DNA from: Berberis thunbergii | Taxonomy: Eukaryota; Streptophyta; Magnoliopsida; Ranunculales; Berberidaceae | Direction of reading: 5' to 3' | Assembly (NCBI GenBank): GCA_003290165.1 | Contig: QNQO01002047.1 | Coordinates: forward strand, 100,455 to 164,454 | DNA: 64,000 bases | In this document: positions 11,074-22,960 of the stretch, one piece after another | How positions within the stretch are numbered: position 1 is the first letter of the stretch | Layout: the number at the start of each line of letters is the position of its first letter | Notes under the pieces: generated by a model | Databases searched by the model: none | Seen by the model: the letters and a program-made list of their open reading frames with translations, nothing else | Told to the model about the DNA's origin: nothing | Position numbers and translations under genes: made by a program

Positions 11074-11297
11074 TGATAAAATGTTAGACACAAAGAAAAT
11101 GATTTGTGTGTATTGTGTTATCTTTTTCATTCACAATCACCTGTTTATATACAAACTAATTCAGAGAATATTGTGAGAATATTCACAATATAATCTGCTA
11201 ATTTCCTTAAAACTATTATACAATATTGACTCTATAAGCAACTTTCCTAATACAAATATTCCCAATCAATCAGGATATTCGTAATATATTCTCAATA
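11074..11297 (-). repeat. 5' LTR of the young copia element
   Basis: 224 bp, matching the 5714-5937 LTR. It is followed by the TSD GAATT at 11298-11302. As the 5' LTR it should hold the element's promoter; I did not identify a convincing TATA box with a start site. Confidence 0.93.
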
Positions 11298-11302
11298 GAA
11301 TT

Positions 11303-11598
11303 CATAAAATAAAAGTCATATTAATATAAATTACGACTCACTTTTGGATCTAGATCAAGCTTTTTCTTTGAGGCGGGTTTCCAAGCAATGCACCAAAATT
11401 AAGCACGGCTTGGCTTCCTTGAATTTGTAATTTGTATCAGACCATAAGGTCCCTGTATAATTTATATCAGACCATAAGGTCCCATTGAATTGCTATAAGC
11501 CATCTTTTGATGCAACTAGAGCACAGTTTGGTTGTCTTTGCAGGATAATGCTATATATACAACAGTAAATGGTAAGAAATACAAGTAATTTCACTTGA
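11303..11598. other. gene-free stretch with a short direct repeat
   Basis: No coding signal. The motif 'tatcagaccataaggtccc' occurs twice (about 11436 and 11465), 29 bp apart. Confidence 0.6.
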
Positions 11599-11862
11599 CA
11601 CTACACCATATTGGCATTTTTGTAACAACCCCTAAAATAGTATCACTTTTGAAGTGTAACAATTCACTTAACAACTTTACACATTTTCACAGACAAAATG
11701 ATACAACAATAGTATCACCATGAAGAGTATGGTTATAAAAGTGATACTATTCATGGTGATCCAACTTATTGTATCATTTTTTTTGTGTTACTGTTTTTTC
11801 ATTTTTTTGACTAAATTTAGTTTTGATTTTAAATTGTTTGGTGGATTGTAAAATAGTTAATT
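11599..11862. mobile_element. CACTA-type MITE, 3'-truncated
   Basis: It begins CACTACACCATATTGGCA and follows the same consensus as the complete copies downstream (Ser-free, non-coding, 'ttgtaacaa' near the ends, 'gactaaatttagttttga' internally). It stops after 'ggtggattgtaa', about 60 bp short of the expected second terminus. The next MITE starts immediately after. Confidence 0.7.
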
Positions 11863-11865
11863 ATA

Positions 11866-12158
11866 CACTACACCAAATTGGCATATTTGTAACAACTTAA
11901 AAAATAGTAACACTTTTAAGTTATTACAATCCACTAAACACTTTCAAGTCAAAACTAAATTTAGTCAACAAAATGAAAAATAACTACAAAAAAAAAAATT
12001 GATACAATAAATTAGATCACCATGAATAACATTACTTGTAAGCTCAATTATTGAATCACTTTGTTTGTGAAAATGTGTAAAATTGTTTTGTGGATTGTTA
12101 TAGTTCAAAAGTGTTACTATTTTTTGGATTGTTATAAAAATGTCAATTTGGTGTAGTG
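11866..12158. mobile_element. CACTA-type MITE, 293 bp, complete
   Basis: The termini CACTACACCAAATTGGCA and ..TGTCAATTTGGTGTAGTG are inverted repeats. Flanks are the 3-bp duplication ATA (11863-11865 and 12159-12161), as expected for CACTA transposition. It has no coding capacity. The following 12162-12372 shows nothing recognisable. Confidence 0.85.
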
Positions 12159-12375
12159 ATAGTTGTGTAAAAATTTATCCTTGCCTACTCAAGTTACAAG
12201 GCATCAGAGATTTCTTTGGTTCAAAATATCTCAATGTGCTTTGGAAACCAAGTTCTTTCAGCTAAATTCACAAGTAACCTGTTTAATAATCATTAGTTTT
12301 CGTTATGCATCTTTCAACCATGAGCACTCGTGCACAATGTAATCAATTAGCATAACTACACCAATGTTTTGGAGT

Positions 12376-12687
12376 CACTACACAAAATTGGCATTTTTGT
12401 AACAATCTAAAAATAGTAACACTTTTGAGCTATGACAATCCACAAAGCAATTTTACACATTTTCACAAACAAAGTGATTCAATAATTGTATCACCACAAA
12501 TAGTATGGGCTTACAAGTGATGCTATTCATGGTGATTCAATTTATTGTATCATTTTTTTTGTGTGTAGCTATTTTTCATTTTGTTGACTAAATTTAGTTT
12601 TGACTTGAAAGTGTTTGGTGGATTGTAATAGCTCAAAAGTGTTACTATTTTTTAAGTTGTTACAAATATGTCAATTTGGTTGTAGTG
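12376..12687. mobile_element. CACTA-type MITE, 312 bp, at the edge of the duplicated block
   Basis: The termini are CACTACACAAAATTGGCA and ..CAATTTGGTTGTAGTG, with TSD AGT (12373-12375 and 12688-12690). A paralogous MITE at 40309-40610 sits in the same sequence context. Homology between the two large duplicated blocks starts inside this element. Confidence 0.85.
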
Positions 12688-13358
12688 AGTGTTCAACTAC
12701 TGGTAATATTCATAGCTGATGTTAGGATACAAATGGCAATTATCAAGGTCATAAGTATTCTGCTAACAATCAAATTATTTTGCAATGAAACAAGGATTCC
12801 TTATTGCTTGTTTGGTACTTGTAAAGGTACTTCAATTAGATTAAATTTATGAAATGCATAAAGCAAGGAATTTCTCGGGTTGGCTGCAAACTGAAGGACT
12901 TTACCTTTGGAAACATCTAGTGCCAACCATCCACCAGCAGTGGGAGTTTTCATGGAGGGTGCAAGAGTGAAATTTGAGTGATTATTGTTAACTATGTTCA
13001 CATACACCTTTTCCCAATCTGTGGCGGCTCCCCAGATACCTTCTCTACTTAAACCGCTAGGGGCAGCTCCCTATATGCATAAAGATGTTTAATACTTATA
13101 TTAATCCTAGGTAAATGTAAAACTGATGAGATGCGAAAAACTTACAGAAGACCAAATAGTGTCTCCATTATCATGGTCTTGAGCCCATACAAATAAATTT
13201 TTCAGCACTGCAATAAGAAGTTCCCGCTTCTTTTTATTGAGAACTTGACTAAGCATCATTGGCGCCTCCTCCAAATCAGCATCTAGGTTAGGACTAGGAG
13301 GTCAACCAGGGGTTGACAAATTATTAGAAGTAGAAAACCATAGGTCATAGCATTTTAC

Positions 13359-14026
13359 GGTTGAGACAAATACCAATAAAACAATACCAAGGAAATAATC
13401 TAAAGCAATAATAAACAAGACCCCAAGATTTACGTGGAAAACCCTTCAATGTGAAGGGAAAAACCACGGGGCAAATCCGAGAGAATCCACTAATCAAATA
13501 AAAAGAAGTACAATAACTTCTCAAGTTTTTTTACTCAAAGCTTGAGTAATACAAGGAGTAAATAACACGGGTTACCTCACAACAGATTAACCCAAAAGCT
13601 CCTTCAATTTCTTCTACAAAATTAATCGAAAAAACTAAGTCGATATCGCAGCCACGCATCACACTTTGTCACACAAAATCACGCCCAAAGAATTAAACAC
13701 AAAGTCACCGTCCACGAGCACACAGCCTTACCAAACACCAAAGTCACTATGTTCTCTGTTGCTTATTCACGCAGCAACTTATCTGAAAACACTATGAATA
13801 AAACATTGTTTTATGCACCTATTTATACTTATTTGGAGCTATCCAACACCGCTTCAAATAGAACTTTGTTTCTATTTAATTAACCAACTGCCAACTCATT
13901 CCTTATTCAAAACAAAAACTCTATTTGTGTTTCTTATTGAAGACATTTTTCCTTATTCAACCAAACTTGAAATTATGTTTGATTAATTACCAAGTTGGAT
14001 CCACCCTAATGGGCTGGACCTCAACA
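13359..14026 (-). repeat. 3' LTR of the Tnt1-like element, copy A
   Basis: 668 bp. It is much more similar to the 3' LTR of copy B (41499-42165) than to its own partner LTR, which dates the block duplication after the insertion. Confidence 0.9.
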
Positions 14027-14037
14027 AATCTCCCCTT
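14027..14037 (-). other. polypurine tract, Tnt1-like element copy A
   Basis: AAGGGGAGATT on the minus strand directly precedes the TGTTGAGG end of the 3' LTR, the standard arrangement in Tnt1-type elements. Confidence 0.88.
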
Positions 14038-17000
14038 CCTGACCATTAGGGAAGAATCACCACCTAATCATATTAGGCCATTCCAATGAGTACTCTACAA
14101 AACTCATGTTTCCTTTTGGAACTACTTTTGTCATCATGTCAGAAGGATTTTCATTAATATGAATCTTTGTAACTTGGAAACAATTTTTCTCAAGCACATC
14201 ATGTATCCAATGGTAACGTGTATCAATATGCTTGGTAAGTCCATGGTATGTGGCATTCTTACTCAACTCTATAGCACTCTGACTATCACAATGCACCACA
14301 TACTTATTATGATTCACACCCAGCTCCTTGAGCAATCTTTTCAATCATAACATTTCCTTCTCTGCTTCATTAATGGCAAAATACTCGGCTTCAGTAGTTG
14401 ACAAAGCAACACATTTTTGCAATTTAGACTGTCAAGCTATAGCTCCCCTTGCAAAAGTGAAAACATAAATTGAAGTCGACCTCTTCTTGTCTAAATCACC
14501 TGCAAAATCTGCATCTGTGTACCCTTCTAACACAACTCCTGAATTACCAAAGCTTAAACAAACCTTTGAAGTACGTTTCAAATATCTCATAATCCATTTA
14601 ACTGCATTCCAATGTTATTTTCCTGGATTTTCTGAATACCTACCCACGACACCAACTGCTTGAGCAATATCTGGTCTTGTACAAACCATAGCATACATCA
14701 AACACCCTTCAGAAGAGGAGTATGGAATACCTAACATATGCTTATTTTCTTCATCAGTACGAGGAGATAACTTGGCACCTAACTTGAAGTGATTAGCAAG
14801 TGGAGTACTCACTGGCTTAGCATCATTCATGTTGAACATTTCAAGTACTTTTCCAACATACTTTTCTTGTGACAACCACAACTTCATAATTTTTTTGTCA
14901 CGTGTAATCTTCATCCCTAGGATGTGTTGAGCTGGCCCCAAGTCTTTCATATCAAAAAAAGCTAAACAAATCTTTTTTCAACATGTCAATCATATCAACA
15001 TATTTTCCAACAAATTGCATATCATCAACATAAATCAAGAAAATAATGAAGCTATCAGGCAAAAAATATCTGACATAAACACAATGGTCTAGAAGTGTTC
15101 TCTTGTAGCCATGTTCTACCATAAAGAATCAAACTTCTTATACCACTGTCTCGGAGCTTGTTTCAATCCATAAAGGCTTTTCTTCAATCTGCAAACCATA
15201 TGTTCCTTCCCTTTCACTCCAAAACCCTCTGGTTGTGCCACGTAAATTTCTTCATGCAAATCCCCATGAAGAAATGTAGTTTTAACATCTAACTGTTCAA
15301 TCTCAAGATCCAAGCTAGCTGCAAGACTTAACACCACTCTAATGGATGTCATCTTCACCACAGGTGAGAATATCTCATCAAAATCTATCCCATTCTTTTG
15401 CGCAAAGCCTTTTACCACTAACCAAGCTTTGTGCTTCACATTCTTTCCATCACCATCCTTTTTCAATTTGTACACCCATTTGTTCTTCAAAGGTTTTCTA
15501 CCTTTTGGAATCTCAACTAAATCATAAGTACCATTCTTATGCAAGGAACTCATCTCTTCTTGCATATTTTTCATCCAGCTATCTTTATCTTTATGATCTA
15601 GTACTTCTTGAAAATTTCCTGGTTCACCTTCTTCTATAAGGAAAACATACGCATCATTGGGATACCTCTTTGAAGGTTGACACTCTTTGGTAGACCTTCT
15701 TAATTAAGGCTCTACTATTTCTTACTGAAGGGGTTGCTCTTCATGTGCAGTCTCATCTGTTTCTACATGATCATCATTAACAACTTCATTTTCTGGCATA
15801 TGGTCACCAACTATATCATCTGGCATTTCTCCTCCATTTTCAACATGCGGCAAAGTAAGAAAAAGTGGTGTAAAATCTGCTACCTCATTATTTATTTGTT
15901 TGGGCTTTTGAATTTTCTCAAAATCTGCATTGGTATGATCTTCATAAAATACCACATCTCTGCTTCAAATAATTTTCTTATTCTCAGGATCCCATAATCT
16001 GTAGCCAAATTGTTCATCTCCATAGCCAATGAAAATACATGGAGATGTCTTCTCATCAAGCTTTAATCTCTTCTCTTTCGGTACATGAACAAATGTTTTA
16101 CAGCCAAATACCTTCAATTGAGAGTATGAACTATCTTTCCCTCTCCATACTCTTTCTGGAATGTCACCATCTAAAGGAAATGAAGGAGACCTGTTGGTGA
16201 GATAACAAGTTGTACTAGCAACTTCGGACCAGAACTCTTTTGGCAATTTAACCATGTGAAGCATGCATTTCACCTTTTCTTCAATAGTCCGATTCATTCT
16301 TTATGCTACTCCATTATGTTGTGGAGTGCCAGGAACTGTCTTTTCGTACCGTATACTAAGCTTACTACAATAAGCTTTAATTCTTTTGATGTGAACTCGC
16401 CACCATTATCACTGCAGAGACACTTCAAAACTCTATTTGTTTCTCTTTCAACCTTAGCATGAAACTGCTGGAATAGCTGAAAAAACTGGTCCTTAGATCT
16501 GAGAAAATATATCCACACCTTTCTTGATGCATCATCAAAAAATGTCAAGAAATATGTACTACCACCAAGAGAATCTACTTCAATGGGCCGCAAACATCAT
16601 TGTAAACCAAATCTAACAAGCCATATTTTCTTTTTGATGATCTACGAAATGCAACTCTATGATGTTTACCAAATAAACAATAATCACAGGGGTTAAGAAG
16701 AGTACCTTTCAAGGAGGGTATTAATTTCTTTTTTTCTAAGAGTTGCATACATTTCTCATATGGGGTGAAGTAGAGTAAATCCATTCACTGCCAAAATCCA
16801 TTTCCCATTTTCACACTGCCAAAATCTCATGCTCTATAAGTAGTGAAATAGTCTTTCCTTGGTATTGCATGATAAGATGCACCAGTGTCAATAATCCATT
16901 CACTTTCTTCATTTGCAACATGCAAACATTCACCTTCGCCATACAAAAGAGCCACGGGTTCATCAGTAATAGCAGCTGTAGCTTCTTTACTATCTCCATT

Positions 17001-17751
17001 CTTCACTTTTCCCTCTTTCAAATCTCTTTTGTAACTATAACATTGTTTTCTGAAATGGCCTGGTTTACGACAATAATGACACTTAAAACTTTTATATCTT
17101 GACTTTGATCTCCCTCTTGACTTATCACGGTTCTTATTACAACCATGATATTTCTTATATTTTTCTCTCCCCTTGTTTTCAGTCACAAATATTTGGGAAT
17201 GATCAGTACCGGTAGACTTCCTTCTAGTTTTTTCATTAAATAAACTACTGGTAACCAACTTCATGGTAAGTTGTCCATTCGATGATGAATTACTAACCGA
17301 CGCCACCAATGTTTCCCAACTATCTGGTAATGAACTAAGAAGTAATAGTGCTTGCATTTCATCATCTAACACTATCTTCATGTTGGACAATTGTTCACTA
17401 ACTTCCTGATCAAGAAGGCCTTGTTTGCAGCGGTTTTCCTATCATATAAATTCTGGAGTTTGGTCCAAAGAGCATGTGCAGACGTCTCAGCTGACACATG
17501 ATGAAATACTGAATCATCTAACCATTGCCTTATGTGACCAATAGCCTTTCTGTTTAATTTTTTCCACTCTTCTTTTGACATATCCTTGGGTTTAGCTGCA
17601 TCTCCCTCAATTGGAGGGTACAAATCCTTACAGTCTAATGTCTTCCATCTTGGCTTTCCAAATAACATAGTTTGAGTCATTAAGGCTAATCATCCTCATA
17701 TTGTTGTTATTCTCCATGTCAACTCTCTTAATTGACAATCTCCCAACAATT
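14038..17751 (-). pseudogene. Tnt1-like gag-pol polyprotein, copy A, multiply broken
   Basis: In minus-strand order, gag comes first (17700-16830: SLNDSNYVIWKAKMED, then the zinc knuckle CHYCRKPGHFRKQC). Protease follows (WIIDTGASYHA, about 16880), then GAG-pre-integrase (CDYCLFGKHHR, about 16680). Integrase is at 16600-15965 (SRKVWIYFLRSKDQF, CSDNGGEFTSKEL, KLPKEFWSEVASTTCYLTNR). Reverse transcriptase lies at 15574-14615 (FLHGDLHEEIY, SLYGLKQAPRQWYKK, then KDLGPAQHILGM). RNase H ends at 14057 (HCDSQSAIELSKN, SDMMTKVVPKG). Several stops and frameshifts separate these parts (near 17380, 16600, 15960, 15115, 14950 and 14610-14350), so the element is inactive. Confidence 0.9.
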
Positions 17752-17763
17752 GCTCTGATACCA
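17752..17763 (-). other. primer-binding site, Tnt1-like element copy A
   Basis: TGGTATCAGAGC on the minus strand, three bases inside the 5' LTR, complementary to initiator tRNA-Met. Confidence 0.9.
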
Positions 17764-17766
17764 CTT

Positions 17767-18425
17767 TGTTGAGACAAATACCAAGGAAATAATCTAAAGC
17801 AATAATAAATGAGACACCAAGATTTACGTGAAAAACCCTTCAATGTGAAGGAAAAAACCACGGGGCAAATCCGAGAGAATCCACTAATCAAATAAGAAGA
17901 AGTACAATAACTTCTCAAGCTTTTTTGCCCAAAGCTTGAGTAATACAAAGAGTAAATAACACGGGTTACCTCACAGCAAATTAACACAAAAGCTCATTCA
18001 GCTTCTTCTACCAAATCAATCAGCAAAACTAAGTCAATATCGCAGCCACGCGTCACACTTTGTAGCACAAAATCGCGCCCAAAGAATCAGACACAAAGTC
18101 ATCCTCCACGCGCACACAGCCACACCAAACACCAAAAAGAATATTATGTTCTATTGTTGCTTATTCACGCAGCAGCTTCTCTTAAAACACTATGAATAAA
18201 ACTTTGTTTTATGCACCTATTTATACTTCTTTGCAGCCGCCCAACACCGCCTCAAATATAACTTTGTTTCTATTTAATTAATCAGCTACCAACTCATTCC
18301 TTATTCAAAACAAAAACTCTGTTTTTGTTTCTTATTGAAAACATTTTTCCTTATTCAACCAAACTTGAAATTATGATTGATTAATTATCACAGTTAGATC
18401 CACCCTAATGGGCTCGACCTCAACA
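17767..18425 (-). repeat. 5' LTR of the Tnt1-like element, copy A
   Basis: 659 bp, TGTTGAGGTC...GTCTCAACA in element orientation. The TSD TTTAC follows at 18426-18430, after which the interrupted exon resumes. Confidence 0.9.
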
Positions 18426-19545
18426 TTTACTTCCCACTATCAATATCAAAAGCTAAAAAGGAATTGTCATGGTTATCTGGTTCAACACACTCATCCAGGT
18501 GAGCGGGCATTGTTTGATTGTTCTCCCTCTCCACATTCAATTATATGGAGTGGAGTAGAGTAAAGATTGTATGTTGCTACATAAACAGATTTCCTTGTAA
18601 TATCAATGGAAGGAGTTGCTCCCCCCTATAGCAGCCCCTGCATATAATCCTCTTTTATAGTCATTATTGGGAAGTGTATAGGTCTGCCATAAGATTGTGC
18701 CTGTGCTAATATCTAGTTTCACCATGCTCCCCCGGAATGTGAACCAATCTTCTAATGGCAAAATTTCCTGCAAAGACGATGTTCCCACGTAGAACCCCTA
18801 TAAAACACAGTAGAATTCATAATAGCTAGGTGTTCAATCATAATTGAAAGTCCACATGATTTGTTTTTGGGTGAATTGTCTTATACTTTTCACATCTTAA
18901 CATCTTTAATGGAATAACAATTTACCAGTTATAAATTCCAGACATGGTAATAACTGAATTCTTATGATCATCTAGTTGAGTCATCCACGAAAGTGTCCCA
19001 GTATACTTGCTATGAGCGTATCACTGGCAATTGTTGGAGTAGCTCGTGCTATGGTTGCATTAATTTTTAGGAATGAGACAAGTTTGATTCCTGTAAGCTC
19101 TTCTACACTCCTTTTCCACACTAGAGACCCATTGTGAGCCTTGACAGCATGAATATAGCCATTCAAATTTGGAAATTAAAGCACCCCATCAAAGATTGCT
19201 GGTGTTGCACTGATGTCTCTTGCCTGCCCATGGATTCAGCAGCAGTTCGAAAGGTTGACCTATTCGGGAATCTCCGGATCAATGCTTATTTTCTACTCCT
19301 CGAAGACGAATAATAGGGAGGCACACAAAATCAGAAATTCGGAATTGACTCCATCATTAGCAATCAAGTTATTGGTTATTTCGAACAAATCCCGAAATTC
19401 GAAACTACCCATTATAAAATAAAAACCTAGGATTCCCAATAACATACCAAAATCCCCTACCGTTTTGGGGCTTATCTTTTCTTCTCCCTCTGCATATCTT
19501 CTGTTATTCAGGTCTTGTCGGTGATTTAACCATTAGGCCTGGAAA

Positions 19546-21261
19546 TGACAGCGTTAGTTAGAAATTAGCATGAATATAAATATAGATGAGGTTTGAGCTG
19601 GTGGGTATCACATTACTGTTGAATTTGTAATATTACTCTTAATTTTATAAGAGGAATGGGAATTTCATTATTATTACTACTACTTGTTTTTATCAAAGAT
19701 CAAGCTTTAATTTGATATCGGATTGGATATGAATTATGCCCAGATGTTATATTTGAAGTACTTACAGCTTTCAGTGTTTAGAGATGAGCCAGAGAATATT
19801 CTTTTACTCAGAACACCTATTTTATCAGCAAAGACCTAAAATAAGTTGGGCTTCTATGTGGATGATTTCCTTACTTTTGGTACCATTTACACATAGCAAG
19901 AAACAACAAATAATTTTTTTTGAAATTCCTAACCCATATTAATTGAAAATCTTCAATACTTTTTCATGGCGCTACAGATATCTTCAACAAAACTGAGTGA
20001 CATAAACATCAGAATGGATTATAGACAAAAATTTTGATAGGGCAATCTGAATGATAGGGAGACACCTCCTTCTATTGAAACTTTCCTAGAGTAAAAGATC
20101 AGGAAATACAGATTGAAGGAATGTTTTATTTGGGAAATTTTCCGAAAGTGAAGGAAGAAGAGAGATTGGAGCATGAGTTGATGATGAGTTTGGGAAATTG
20201 CCCAAAAAAGAAGCCCACTTCATTAAATACTTATAATAATGAAACCATGAACTTGCAATCTTACATACACTTTCCAACACATCTCATCATATATAAATTT
20301 CTTAGGTCCTCCGGAAATGTCTTTAATCAAAATGCTCGAACTCTACCCCTGGTAGAAGCTTGCAAAGTGGTCAGCTACACGATCAGTGTCTTTGTCTATG
20401 CACAATATTGAATTTATATAGTTGACCGATTCCATGCCACAATAAATGATCAGAGTTTCATGTTGTCCACAGGGTTATTAAGACCTAGTTCAACTCTTTG
20501 GAGCAATAGCAATGAATGAAAGAAAAATGGCCAGTGCCTGCAATTATCACATTAGGTTTTGAATATCTTGTAATAGCATTCTGAGAAAAATTTTGCTCTT
20601 TTTGGATACAACAGATTCACAAATATTGTTTATTGGCATTTCTAGGAGCTAAAGGCGGAGGCATTAATTCACCCCCAATGGGCTTCTAATCATTGTAAAC
20701 AGACCGCTTGTAAACCTAAGGATGTTTTTCCAAGTAAACAACCATAATCTCGAAATGTAAATCTACTATCAAATATTGTGTGATTTGAAAGGAACGTGGA
20801 AGACTTAAACACACTAAGGTAAGGTGGGAGCTCTTAAGGTGGAGAGCCCTCTCCATGGGAATTCTACTTTGTAGAAGAAACTCAACATCTATTGAAGTTT
20901 CAAGAAGGAACATATTACTCATGAAGGACAAGTTAAGACACATTGATAAAACTCAAGAGTCACAAACGAGAAAAAATCTTTAGTGTGCGTTTGTGTCAGC
21001 CATTAAGCATGATATACTCTCTAATGTTACAAAGATTGCCTACAGAGCCTAGCGAGAGGGCCGACGCACTCTTTCTTAATGAGTGCTTACTGCAGCTATT
21101 AATTAGGCCTGTAAAGTTTACAAATAGTAGTACAAGTTTATACTAACAGTACAGTTATTAGGACAAAATACACTGATGAAGGATGCTCTACATGAAAGAA
21201 ATTAAGAAACTTTATATACAGATACTACCCATGCAACTTTTGGAGGATCATTATACCCATG
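19546..21261. other. upstream flank of copy A, no recognisable gene
   Basis: This is the 5' side of the minus-strand PQQ pseudogene, so it should hold its former promoter; I could not pick one out. The segment 20200-20600 recurs at about 48770-49110 and 63600-64000. The related stretch 48318-48695 of copy B is missing here near 20117 (about 375 bp). Short open frames shift or break between copies, so I do not call a gene. Confidence 0.5.
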
Positions 21262-21269
21262 CAACAATG

Positions 21270-21384
21270 TAATATCAGGTGGCACCAGGAGTTCCCCCAA
21301 ACACTTCAGTAACTATAATTGTTCTACTCTTCTTAGTAGTGAAACAGAAGTGGTACTGAAGGTATTGAGGGAACTCTAGGGGAC
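21270..21384 (-). pseudogene. unrecognised terminal exon-like segment (copy 1 of 3)
   Basis: The minus strand reads LEFPQYLQYHFCFTTKKSR, TIIVTEVFGG, TPGAT-stop. The same segment occurs at 38645-38760 (with YHFRFTTKKSK and the same stop) and at 60808-60922, where a one-base loss breaks the frame near the end. Sequence before and after it is less conserved, which suggests a former C-terminal exon. I do not recognise the family. In each copy it lies upstream of a PQQ-gene copy on the same strand, so it may mark a neighbouring gene duplicated with the array. Confidence 0.4.
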
Positions 21385-22029
21385 ACCTCATGTATTAGGT
21401 ACCCTTAATTTCTAGCTCTTGATCTAGTGACTGTTTTGGTTAACAAGGAAAACCGCACAACTGTTTATATAGCAAGTCACCTGGTGATATACCTTTGACA
21501 CACTTGGTTGTAACTAGTGGCCTTCGGAATAGGGACCAATTTTGCATGAAGAGATCATCCAGGAGATAACCTATTTACATTGAACCTAGACTTGTTTGTA
21601 GATGTGAATATGGGGGGTGGTATAGAGAATCAAACAACTGAGTGACCAAAAGGTCTGTGGGATACCATATATATCTCTATAGCCTGACCTTTCCTCTTGA
21701 CTCACTTCCATCAACTTTTTCATGTAAAGTCTCAAAAATATGTATTTCTGTTGTTAAATTTGGGAAATTTTTCTTCTTAAAAGGAAAAGAAGATGAGGCA
21801 TATTTTACAGATATTATAGACAAATTCCAAGAACAACAAGGAAAGTCGTTTCTTATAAGATATCATTGGATAACTAGATCAATTTAATTGAACTGGTAAA
21901 TACAAATTTGTGTCAATTTTTTTTGTTAATGCGCCTTGAAAATGATAACTAGGCTTTTTCTTAGTACGGTGTGAATTATAATAGAGGGGCATCCGAATCT
22001 CCCTCATGAGCTACTAATTGTAGTTATAT

Positions 22030-22105
22030 CCCTAACTAAACTAGCTCAGCTAGTAAGACTTGTAGCAGATGATATCACAAGTCTGAGGTTCATACCTTGC
22101 CAAAG
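22030..22105 (+). repeat. tRNA-derived SINE fragment carrying a solo LTR
   Basis: 'actagctcagctagtaagac' looks like a polymerase III A box and 'gaggttcatacc' like a B box, about 40 bp apart. The LTR at 22106 is inserted just after the B box. The same arrangement lies at about 61361-61436 in the other block. Confidence 0.4.
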
Positions 22106-22677
22106 TGATGCGGGAGGATCCGAGTCAGATGATACTGAGCTATCAGATAGCACGTTATTAGCACTAAGATATCGCGAATTAGCATATCAGCGCAAAAATG
22201 GCAGGAAATCATAATTCTATTTCAAATTTGGCAATTTAGGGTGCGTTTTAGTATTTTGGCCATAACTTTGGCTACGCTCGTTGCACATCTTTTCGAAGCC
22301 AAAATCCGCCGTTTCCCCATTCGAATCCACAAATTTAGTAGTTAATTTCCCTTTATAGTAATATTTCAATTATTGCTGAGGAAGTGATTCTGAACCCAAG
22401 TTGGGCCAAATTTCTGGCAGTATATTTCTTTTATTACGTATTTTGTTTTAGCATGATTATTGGGGTGTTGCCATTTTAGGTAAAATTTGAACATTGATGA
22501 GTTTTAGCTATAAAGCCCAGCTTGTGGCCTGATTTTAGAGATACTTTTGATTTGAGTAATTTGATTAAACATTAGAGTTATTTTCTCTGTTTTTTTTTGG
22601 TAATCTTCTTGTGTTCTTCCCTGTCAATTATCTGTTGTTATTAGCCTGCAGAATAATCGTTATTCTGCCCGGTGTCA
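22106..22677 (+). mobile_element. solo gypsy-type LTR, 572 bp
   Basis: The LTR runs from TGATGCGGGAGG to ..TTATTCTGCCCGGTGTCA. It is flanked by a perfect TSD CAAAG (22101-22105, 22678-22682) with no internal sequence, the outcome expected of LTR-LTR recombination. A copy with the same TSD is at 61437-62007. A third, inverted copy with PBS and gag start is at 62215-62977 and identifies the family. The next stretch 22683-22960 has no gene. Confidence 0.85.
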
Positions 22678-22960
22678 CAAAGGCATTTATACAAATCTAC
22701 CCTGCCATTAAAAACCATGTTGCCCTAAAAAATGTATTTATTTAATTCTATTTTCCTAATAACTAGTCAGGATGACAGTTTTTGTTTCCGATGTGATTTA
22801 AATAAAAACCAAATCTTACAGATCATGATGCAATCAAAGTATGTATTTACTGTTCAATCAAATTGATCCCTAGAATATTGTTTTGGCAGAGCTGATCCGA
22901 CAAAGTCGTACGTAGTAATCATTTATTATGCAATCTACTGACTATATACAACTTGCCAAA

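Larger units (their letters stand above)
5714..11297 (-). mobile_element. Ty1/copia LTR retrotransposon, young, gag replaced by foreign sequence
   Basis: The element has two LTRs of 224 bp that look identical by eye and a perfect 5-bp target duplication GAATT (5709-5713 and 11298-11302). It lies on the minus strand: the primer-binding site abuts the right LTR and the polypurine tract abuts the left LTR. Protease, integrase, reverse transcriptase and RNase H remain at 9388-5947, but most of gag is gone. The 1.7 kb between PBS and pol instead holds a direct/inverted/direct repeat and a piece resembling a host gene (see 9684-10964). Near-identical LTRs mean a recent insertion, yet pol carries frame breaks, so the copy was probably mobilised by proteins from another element. 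Confidence 0.93.
13359..18425 (-). mobile_element. Tnt1-like Ty1/copia element in copy A
   Basis: LTRs lie at 13359-14026 and 17767-18425, both ending in TG..CA in element orientation (the outer end of the 3' LTR is altered to GG). The target duplication is TTTAC at 13354-13358 and 18426-18430. The insertion lies within an exon of the PQQ gene, between the FDIDSGK codons and the YDLWFF codons. The LTRs differ by many substitutions and small indels, for example an extra 'accaataaaacaat' in the left one, so the insertion is old. The same insertion with the same TSD exists in copy B. Confidence 0.93.
12840..19545 (-). pseudogene. PVA-dehydrogenase-like PQQ beta-propeller gene, copy A (dead)
   Basis: Minus-strand exon pieces follow the plant polyvinylalcohol-dehydrogenase-like quinoprotein family. 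The N-terminal part is about 19545-19425 ([11 protein letters not shown]). A blade part at 19250-18970 reads LNGYIHAVKAHNGSLVWKR and ATIARATPTIASD. The next exon is 18795-18427 (VGTSSLQEILP, FRGSMVKLDISTGTILWQ, then FDIDSGK). It is cut by a copia element and resumes at 13358-13145 (PMMLSQVLNKKKRELL, WAQDHDNGDTIWSS). The last part is about 13072-12855 (GGWLALDVSKGKVLQFAANP). The propeller repeats W..D...G...W are plain. Lesions: a TAA in VLYFPN (near 19170), a ~55-bp deletion near 18990-19000, a frameshift near 18510, the copia insertion, and loss of about 210 bp at the 3' end. Family members are putative quinoprotein oxidoreductases; the plant role is unknown to me. Confidence 0.8.

Noticed and set aside
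14159..14350. 63-codon plus-strand frame, identical at 42298-42489
   Set aside because: Antisense of the copia RNase H end; identity is due to block duplication.
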